A DNA stretch of 64,000 nucleotides, from contig NOWV01000063.1 in assembly GCA_003344405.1 (NCBI GenBank), positions 186,001 through 250,000 of the forward strand. Direction: 5' to 3'. A model generated the notes under the pieces. It was not told the DNA's origin. It ran no database searches and saw only the letters and a program-made list of their open reading frames with translations. This stretch comes from Trichoplax sp. H2. Taxonomy: Eukaryota > Placozoa > Uniplacotomia > Trichoplacea. This document shows, piece by piece, positions 55,920-64,000 of this stretch. A program made the position numbers and the translations under genes. The number at the start of each line of letters is the position of its first letter. Position 1 is the stretch's first letter.

Positions 55920-56610
55920 AGCATTGCGTACAGTACTGTACAGTACAGTATATTCTGTACTGTACACTGTGACTGGATCACAGTATTAGTAGTGTACTGT
56001 ACGCATTGTACTGTACGCATTGTACTGTACAGTACAGTACAGAACTACTGTACATTTTCATCATCTGCCAACTACAGTACTGTACAGTACTGTACACTGT
56101 ACTGTACAGTAGTTGTTGGCAGACGACCCTACAGTACTCAGTACTGTAGGGTGCAGGTGTCGTGATGATGAAAAACAAAACAATTCTTCTTCTACGGTAC
56201 CGTACGGATACCATTATAATCGGTACACACATACTGTACAGTACTGTACAGTGTACACATGTACTGTACTCGGAAAAGCATAGACTGTAGCTGTACAAGT
56301 TGTATGAGTGCAGTATGCAATACGATGCATGCGAGTAAAGTAAAAAGTATAGAAAAATATCTGTATAAAGGCCCACTTTCAGTCTGATTGCCAGTGAAGC
56401 GCTATGAACTTGACGACTTTGAGTACAGTCCTGCACCTGTAATTTGTAGTTGGCCTACAGTACACTCTACAGTATATTGTATTCAGCGTTTTGAAGTTTT
56501 TCCACACGACCGTACAGTACAGTGTACTGTACAGTACCGTACTGTACTAGGCTGTACTGTACACTGTACAGTATTCCTTGACAGTACAGTACAATACTGT
56601 ACAGTACAAG
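55920..56610. repeat. Dense cluster of GTACAGTAC/GTACTGTAC palindromes
   Basis: Runs such as GTACAGTACTGTACAGTACA recur at about 55929-55970, 55994-56060, 56077-56110, 56236-56272, 56513-56575 and 56584-56608. Within them lie a perfect palindrome of 13-bp arms around one base (56126-56152, ACCCTACAGTACT / AGTACTGTAGGGT) and a longer inverted repeat with CTGCCAAC (56065) facing GTTGGCAG (about 56115-56122). It is the same word family as 11040-11430. It lies just upstream of the CECR2-like gene. Confidence 0.85.
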
Positions 56611-56981
56611 CATGTCACACGTCACAGCCATGGATTGTGTACGTACAGAACAGTACCAGCAGCTAGTTTTGCCACCAAGATGGTACGTAAACATGACAGT
56701 CAGTTGTATCAATTTGATAGGAAGAAGATCTCGCCACGGAAGTGGAAGGAGAATCGCGCGCTTGCATTTTAACTTGCTCTTGTTTTCCATCGGTAGATTT
56801 CAAGTAGTGGTCGAGCGGTCGTCGTCGCTTGACTGACTAGTGTGCTACGGTGTTGATAGTAGTGTGTAGAAACCAGTCGGTTAGGCAGCACTCTTTAATC
56901 TACTCATCCTGTAGACTCAAAACGGCAAACGTTGTGGGCAATTTTGACACCAATTTTTTAGTTGATGTCGGTAATCAAGGA

Positions 56982-59900
56982 ATGGGAAGGAAGAAGAAAG
57001 TCCACGGTAATTATCCAATGCATCAATTTATCAGCAAAGATTTCTTTCTAACTTTCAATATTATTCTAGCTCTAGTCTATTATCATTTTTTTGCCTGTCT
57101 TCACTTTCTAGCGCCTTTTGTAGTTTGATGTGTACGATATGCTACGTAAGACAATGGAATAGCTTTCTCTCTTGTCTATAGTACTTCAATTCAAAATACA
57201 GTATATTACTCAACTATGGCTAATACGAATAGTAGTGGAAATAGATAGATCCATTTCATGTTGGCTTCATCGATAGCCTTGGATGGCTTTCTTTCTCTTT
57301 CAATATGCTTTGCAATCTACCTCAATCAATCGGATTGCAAAGAGTCCATTGACACTGGATGGAAAATCATATCTAATTCCATCTTTTGTAACTACTTTGT
57401 TGAAAAGAAAATGAATCTTGGATCAAAATGATACCTCGGACGCTTGGCGTAGTACGACCATAGTACAAGCATGGCTAGTCAATGGACAGCATTAGCTTTC
57501 ATCATGCTAGTCAAGTTACATTCATTTCCATTCTAGCTCATCCATACATGATCATGTACAACACCAAAAGCGGTAGAAATGACCGACGAATAGTCATAGC
57601 CAATTCAATAATGTACTGTTTGGTACTAAATTGTTGGACATCTTTCTTATTTTCCTATTGTTGATTCTAGTAACTTTCCTTTTCTATACAATCTCAGATG
57701 ACTTTTGTCTCAGTTGTAATAACTAAAAAATTGCTTTTTTATTCCATGACTGATTGGCTTGAAAGAGTACTGATGAGAAACAGTTTATGCCATCATGCGG
57801 TTAAAATCTCTCATTTTCAATTTTTTTTTTTCCTCACTTTTTTTTCCTTTCTCCCACTCTTGTCGTAGCTGACTGCAATAATGCTAGCGATAAACAAGAA
57901 AATCCGTTGGAACTCGTTTTCGTCGCTCAATACATGCGCTTAAATCAAGAAAAGTATAAATTTCAACCAGTAACTCCAACTGTAAGTCATTTAAAGTTTT
58001 TGTGTCTGTTCTTTTTTTGAAGAGAGAGGGGGGGGGGGGGGGAGATTGAAATCGTCGACACGGTTAAATGAATTATGGTACGCAACAACTGAGCTAATGA
58101 TAGTGTGTTATTGTCCATGAAAGATTCGCATGTTGTAAAAAAACGTTTATACAATTTACATTCAGACAGTTGTAGTTTTCAGTGCTAATTCAATGCCCGA
58201 TAATCAGACAGTAATGTATCATAGTTTACGATATCGCCCACATACGTTACAACTATTAACTTCTTCCACTTCTAACCTTGTAATTGTTTCATAGCTTAAA
58301 GTAGGATAACATTCTAAAATTTGGTGTTAATCGATATTAAAATAGTTCAAACTTATTATCTCTGGAGTGCTACATTAATGTAAAGATGTTAATTTATAAC
58401 ATCAATACTATCGTTGACCTGAATTTTGGGCAGTATCAACTGTAAAGGCGTCACGGAAACGATGCAAAATACTCAGTAATAGTCCCAAACTTATTCAAAG
58501 CCATTTTATCCATGTTGACAAATCTGTTGCAATACCACTAGAACTTTTCATTAACACTTTTGACTACTGTCCTGAGTGTCTTCTGTTATGTAGTCGAAAA
58601 GTGTTGCCTTCAATCGATGATATTATGCTGCTATCGAAATGATCGCATCCTGTTGGATACAATACTACAACTATTGCTATATCGGTATACTCCTGTTGAT
58701 AATCTATGCCGTTTATGCTGCTTTTGTTGCCCTAATTCATGACTGTACCATGTGTTTATTAACATGTATATACAGTACTTACCTACAAAGTAGTACTACT
58801 CTACATGAGAAAGAAAAAACTGAATCCTCTCTATCGTCATGTTTTTACATCTGATAAGGATAAAGTCAATTCAACTATTACTGCTACGTCCCTTATTTTT
58901 GCTCAATATTATTATTATAAGTGTTGTAAAACATGTTTATCCGTTCCATTTTGATAGGAATTGCTGCATGCCTTGTCGCTGTCGGATAGTTCGATTATAA
59001 TTGACACTATTGTCAAACTACTAGGAAGTATTTCTGCCCGCGACCGCGAGACAATGTAAGAATAGATAATTAAGATATAACTTTTGTCGTTAATTTCAAC
59101 ATATTATGAAAATAGCCAGCTTCTGATTTTCACCATAACATGTCACATCTTGAATGTATTAATCTACAACGATATATCATCAGGATTGAATAACGAAACG
59201 CAGATTAGCTACGACTTAATTGAATATTTAAAATCAATGTTATACTTATTGAACTAGTATTGTCCAGCTCAATTTTGTTACTACATATGTGATCTTTGAT
59301 TGAAACACTTCAATGACCAAAAATATGCTCAACTTACGATATTGTTAATACGCATATCAGTCCATTTTCAACCGTTATGTGCAATGTGTAGTTCCCTTAT
59401 CGTAGATCTAGTTTAAGATTGGATTTAAGAATCATGATGCACAGTATAATCTTTCTTGAGCCATTTTAATGTACAGTATACTGTACAGTACTGTACACTT
59501 TCTTGGCATCAAACGACAGGCTCTACTGGACTCTGACGTTTACTGTAGAGCGTAGACGATTTAGCCCTAACATCAAATAGTACATAAGCAAGTGTAATCC
59601 TTTTGGCTTATCACTTATGTTAATCCGTTGGTAGAAAACGTTGAAGCAAAGTGTAGCAATATAGGCGAACGAGTAATTTTATCCTTGTATATAACTTAGT
59701 AAATCATCATGGCAGTCAGATTTATCTGAAGTGCTTGAAGAGCAAACTCACCTTGGAAACTTATTGAAAGAGAAAAATTTTCAGCAATTGAAAGCTAACG
59801 ACAGAGTAAGTGATACATTGTAAATTATTTTCCAACTAAATATTCTGAAAGCATTTCATTGCTTTTTGTTTCTTTTTCACGTCCCAATTTTTTTTTTTCC

Positions 59901-62900
59901 CCCCTTAATACCGATGGCTTATTTCTCTATCCTGTCTAGTTCTTAATCCTACTGTATAATTTTTTAATTTTCTTCTGTATCTGTTAACACTTGCTTTCTT
60001 ATTTTGTCATGCAAACCCTATCTTTTGTCTCGTCAATAGACCACCACTGTTTACCTAGTAATCTACTGTCTTGTCGTCGAGTTTACAAACATAGTAGTAT
60101 GTTAATGTAAAACAGTCGAAATTGAGAATGCCTAAGATTGTTGCTCAAGTTATTCCATTTCTAGCAGCAGTCAAAGTAGAAAAGTGCGATCTACTACATC
60201 AATAGCACAATATTACTGAACTTATTTGACTATGGAATCATGATGAGTTGTTCATGTAAAACTGCTTGGAAATCCTTTCAGCTTTACCAACAGTATCATT
60301 TGTCCTATGTATTTCCCATCTATCTCGACTCTAGCATAATCTTGCTGTTCTCAAGTTTAATGAATATCAACACTATCCTATGCAGTTATTATGAGCTAGC
60401 GTATTATCATTCATTGTCTAGTAGTCATTGGAAGAAAAAATTCAAACTAAAAATGTCGGAAAAATTTTCTTTCTCCATCGTCTCGTCCTCACTTGTCATG
60501 ATTGCAACATGTACTATAACTATGATGAACAGCGGGACACTAGTACCGTATAGATTGTACCCTGATGTATGGTAATATCCAGTATAGCACTTTATTGTCA
60601 CGGTCGGTCAACCTCCGGATGGTAGGACAGACAGGACTGGACAATGTGCTCGTGACCAATTCTGCTTAACTATCATACTACGGAAAATACCGATAATGTC
60701 TAGTATTTTCTATACAGTAGTATAAAACGTAAGCCATAGTACGCCACCACCATGACACCAAATACAGACAGTCTCAATGTCTGGCCTCTAGCGGTCTACT
60801 CAAGTACGCGGGGAATTTCATGTTTTGCTCATGCTCAGCGTGATATTAAAGGAGGGAAAAAAGGATCTTGATGACTACTGAAGAAATAGATGGGCTGCCT
60901 GTGATTATTTTATTATGAATAAATTAACTCCACAATATTATTAAGTCAACATTAAGGTAATTTTAGACAATTTCAATAGCTACAAGTTAAAAGAACATCT
61001 AATACTGAACGTTTCCACTTATAACGTAGAGTACAAAACAGCACGATTTATCTTGACTTGCATTTTTGTACTAGTATTGAACAGTCTTCATCGATCGAGT
61101 TGCTATGGAGTAGAAAGGTATATACAGTAGCTGGCAGGACAATATTTTAACTGATTTGTACAATACGATACTTACAGGCTATGTAATATTGAAATACGAT
61201 CAACTGATGGCGTCTAGAATTACATCAGTGTGTGTGTGTACTTTCTGTTTGTATTGTCTTTAGTAGTCTTAAGCTTCCTGAGCAAACTACTCCACCAATT
61301 TTCGTTACAAATTGGATGTATAGAATTTAACTTTTGCATAAACATAACTGCAAATGGATCGCTTTTCATTGATTATCTACAATCTTAAATCAAGTTGTTG
61401 TCGATAAAGACAGTCATAAATGGCTCGTCAATTAAAATTTTGTGGATAGATGGACTAACTCTACTGTCAATAACGCCTACGGCGAAATGAGGATAGTACT
61501 GTACAGCATTGATTTTGTACACATAATTTGTTCATCCTACGTTTATAGAAAATCTGACAACGATAAATGAAAATCCTATTCATGTCCATTTGATTCCAGC
61601 ATAAAATGCACGATTTGTAGAAAAATTGAGAAAATTTCTTAAATAGACAGACTATTGATGGTATTAATATTTATTACACTTTTCTCGTAGTCATCATCAA
61701 TAATTTGCATGTTGTATTGCGTTATTGATATGCAACTTGGATTACTACAGTACACAAATGACAATTCATTTATATTAGAATTATCAGTAACCAATCTTGT
61801 AAATATACAACGAATCACTTACACACTTATAGTATACTTAACTATACACCGTCCCTATCGTACAAGGTATACTCCACGTGGCTGTATAGAATAATATATT
61901 GTTAATATTATTATTATGTAATTATTGTTTGCTCTACGCTAGCTAGTTTATCATTTCCAAATTTTGGATACTTCTTTCGAACTTAAAAAAAATCCTATTA
62001 CTGTTTACCAGTTGTCTGTACTTGAATTGCTCATATGGTTGAATATAGAAGCGAAATCGGAAGACTTGCATCAATTTGCAATTGATAAAACGAACGGTGT
62101 TGCTGTAAGTTATCATTTATGTCAATTGTTTGGGTGAAAGAAGGAAAGATATCTTTACCTAGTATCTCTACTTTCTTCCTGCAATGATAGTAAATAATTT
62201 AAATTCGATTATTGAAACAAGGAATCGAGCAATGTATAACATCAAAATTTTTATAATTGATTGTAAATTAAGAGGGTCCAACCTGTTGGCCATGATTCGT
62301 CCGATAATAGTTATTGGTATTTAGGAGGTAAGTCATTAATATTATTGAAACAACTAGACATAAGCTTAATGTAGTACTTATAACGGTAATTAATATCCTC
62401 TGACGTCTTGTGTACCATGTTGAGATTGTTTATTATCTTTCTTAATATTTTATTAATGCATTACCTGTATAATATACTGCAAGAGATGTCAAATCCTAAA
62501 ATCCATTACTCTACTGTACTTTTACAAATTACTTATTAACGTTTCTGTCAAGATTATTTTGAAAGATTTTAAGAATTAACGTATCACCTTTGATTTATTA
62601 ACCGTGTTAGGGAGTAAAGTCTTTAAACAATCAGCTTCTAAAAGAAGTCGTAATAAGTAAGATGTCAATTTATATTATAACATCTTAGTAATTGATATTA
62701 CCATTAAAGTTTCTTATTGGATTATATAGATGGGAAGTGATTTGTGCTACTATTGACGACTGGAAATCAACATCGAAGTAATGCTATCTCCAGTTTTCAT
62801 AACCTATTTCATTTATAAAGTACAATATCTTCTCTACTACTAGTATTAACAACTTGTTTCCATTCTAATAGAAAATTTTGTCGACATTCTGGAGAGAAAG

Positions 62901-64000
62901 AAAAAAACCTAGGTCAAGCTATGAGTACTTTAATTCCTAAAGTTACAAAAATTCTAGAGGTAAAACCACTGGTACTATCAAGTAGATGCTTTATCTAACC
63001 TTTTTAATCGTTTTATTTTTTGTTTATGATATAGAGTCGAAAAAAAAGGATAGCAATTTCAACATCAAAGCCAAATAAAGCTAAGATGACGCGAGTACGT
63101 TCTAGCTTTTATTGCAGTTATCTTAATTTATTTAAAGAAGAACTGTTATGCTAAAAAGCCATAGCCTAATGGGTCGCTATAGAATACTATGTTGATATAG
63201 TTCAAATCTGGAGCCCTTTGAGTTGTCAAATCCGTTATCGTCATCAGTAACATTTTTTGTTATCATATTCACTCTAGGAACGAAATAAAAACGCTGATAC
63301 GCAAGAAAAAGCAAAAGTTAGTTAAAGCTATCTCTTGAAAATAATTTAAGCCTAATTTCACTATTTTGTTACTATTTTCCATAATCCATATAGTTATCGT
63401 CTGTTTATTTACTCATAGTAAACTTATATATATGACAGCATCTGTATAATTGTCAAATAGTAAATGAATGATTCCTATATACGTATGATTGATTATGCTT
63501 TTAATTGTTTATTCATTTCTCCTTTATTATAGAAATCAGAGAATGTACACCAACCTCAAAAGAAGGCAAAAAAAGTATATAACAATTTATCACTCTAACT
63601 GTATTAACATGATAGTTAAAAGTATCTAATTGCAATTACATTCTAATAGGGAAAAGCTGTCAAATTAGTAAAAGAAGAAGATATTGAGAAGCAGGAATCG
63701 ACAGACGATAATGTAAACAATCTTAAAATGAAGTATTAGCTGAAAGAAAATCGGATCATATTTGATGGATTACTTTGTTGTACCTATAGGAATTTTCCGT
63801 TCCCGAAGATCTTTTATTTGATGCATCTCGTAGGAAACGTAAATGTGTCTTACAAAAGCAAAAGCAGAGTAAGGTTTGGTGGGATGAATTGTCAGATAGT
63901 GGAGAAGTATCCGCTAGTAGTGAAGGTATATTGTCATCAATTTCTTTTATGTAGCAAATGTTTACTAGGTACTTTTAGGAAATATCAGAAATAATAGCAT
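56982..64000 (+). CDS. CECR2: CECR2-like DDT/WHIM chromatin-remodelling protein (5' part; continues past window)
   Basis: CECR2 pairs with an ISWI ATPase (SNF2L/SNF2H) in the CERF remodelling complex (family knowledge). Exons 56982-57006, 57869-57981, 58958-59055, 59700-59805, 62012-62104, 62273-62327, 62611-62656, 62730-62777 and 62872-62959 chain with matching phases throughout. The start MGRKKKVH is basic. The DDT-like part includes LELVFVAQYMRLNQEKY and TPTELLHALSLSDSSIIIDT. The WHIM signature follows: VQPVGHDSSDNSYWYLGGSK, then WEVICATIDDWKSTSKKF and LIPKVTKILE, which align by memory to CECR2 (PLGED..G..YWYFYGT, then WWLLCQTEEEW). Later short exons (about 63034-63087, 63279-63317, 63532-63573, 63651-63714 and 63790-63925) are Lys/Glu/Ser-rich, a linker. 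The bromodomain expected in CECR2 would lie to the right. RSF1- or BAZ-type DDT proteins are the alternatives. Confidence 0.8.
58028..58042 (+). repeat. Poly-G tract in intron 2 of the CECR2-like gene
   Basis: An uninterrupted run of about 15 G, preceded by GAGAGAG. Such a run stands out in AT-rich DNA and is prone to length error in sequencing. Confidence 0.9.
59806..62011 (+). other. Long intron of the CECR2-like gene
   Basis: About 2.2 kb, the longest intron confidently placed in the window. It contains a 111-codon open frame (60240-60575) with a mixed hydrophobic/Ser composition, no domain, and no linked exon. It also holds a short GT run near 61232-61240. Nothing further is recognised. 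A small GTACAGTA palindrome group lies in the preceding intron at 59471-59499. Confidence 0.55.

Larger units (their letters stand above)
52453..56981. other. Divergent intergenic region (GPCR 2 / CECR2-like), promoter-bearing
   Basis: About 4.5 kb between genes transcribed apart. 52453-54240 is AT-rich with nothing recognised. Then come a TA microsatellite (54246), a 105-bp minisatellite (55254-55790), the dense GTAC-palindrome cluster (55920-56610) and a comparatively CG-rich stretch (about 56690-56850) that looks like the CECR2-like promoter/5' leader. Open frames at 55978-56836 come from the palindromic repeats on both strands and are not credible genes. Confidence 0.6.

Noticed and set aside
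55978-56836. Several open frames on both strands within the GTAC cluster
   Set aside because: They translate the palindromic repeat (Val/Gln/Tyr/Thr/Cys runs) on both strands; no protein-like pattern.
60240-60575. 111-codon open frame in the long CECR2-like intron
   Set aside because: No recognisable domain, no flanking splice sites in a matching phase that I could find, and it lies inside an intron with well-supported borders.
1-64000. Transposase, reverse transcriptase, tRNA or CRISPR features
   Set aside because: No such reading frame, no convincing TTCGANTC-type B box in a cloverleaf context, and no regularly spaced identical repeats with unique spacers. The 105-bp minisatellite has no spacers.

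Overview
The window reads as nuclear DNA of an early-branching animal. It is AT-rich, its genes are split by many short GT-AG introns (about 60-150 nt, a few of 1-2 kb), and its proteins belong to metazoan families: spastizin, the Fic-domain AMPylase FICD, an SH3-PX-BAR sorting nexin, adhesion GPCRs with GAIN/GPS domains, and a CECR2-like DDT/WHIM protein. Gene density and intron style suggest a placozoan (Trichoplax or a relative), but this is inference from style and not a database match. No bacterial gene, CRISPR array, rRNA or convincing tRNA was seen.

Layout. (1) 1-7935, + strand: the 3' part of a ZFYVE26/spastizin gene, about 24 exons, with a FYVE zinc finger; it runs off the left edge. 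(2) 8961-10510, - strand: FICD in two exons, tail-to-tail with ZFYVE26. (3) 10511-13768: a divergent intergenic region with an imperfect hairpin, a cluster of palindromic GTACAGTAC words and a ~105-bp tandem repeat. (4) 13769-21188, + strand: a SNX9/18/33-type sorting nexin (SH3-PX-BAR) ending in an unusual polyproline tail. (5) 23708-27620, - strand: a ~1,077-residue protein with a long disordered Q/N/S-rich region and two C-terminal RRM-like domains. (6) about 27868-37871 and (7) about 43071-52452, both - strand: two tandem paralogous adhesion GPCRs with the same order: signal peptide, LRRs, LRRCT, four Ig-like domains, hormone-receptor motif (HRM), GAIN, GPS, 7TM. (8) 52453-56981: a second divergent intergenic region with a 105-bp minisatellite and a dense GTACAGTAC palindrome cluster. 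(9) 56982-64000+, + strand: a CECR2-like DDT/WHIM chromatin-remodelling protein that runs off the right edge.

The genes are not a functional cluster in any obvious sense. Spastizin and the sorting nexin are membrane-traffic proteins, FICD acts in the ER lumen on BiP, and the two GPCRs are a local duplication. The most unusual signals are non-coding. Both divergent (head-to-head) intergenic regions carry clusters of GTACAGTAC-type palindromes, while the two convergent ones show none. At least six tandem arrays with no obvious sequence in common share a unit length of about 102-111 bp. Exon borders were read by eye from splice sites and frame, and those given with 'about' may be off by some bases.
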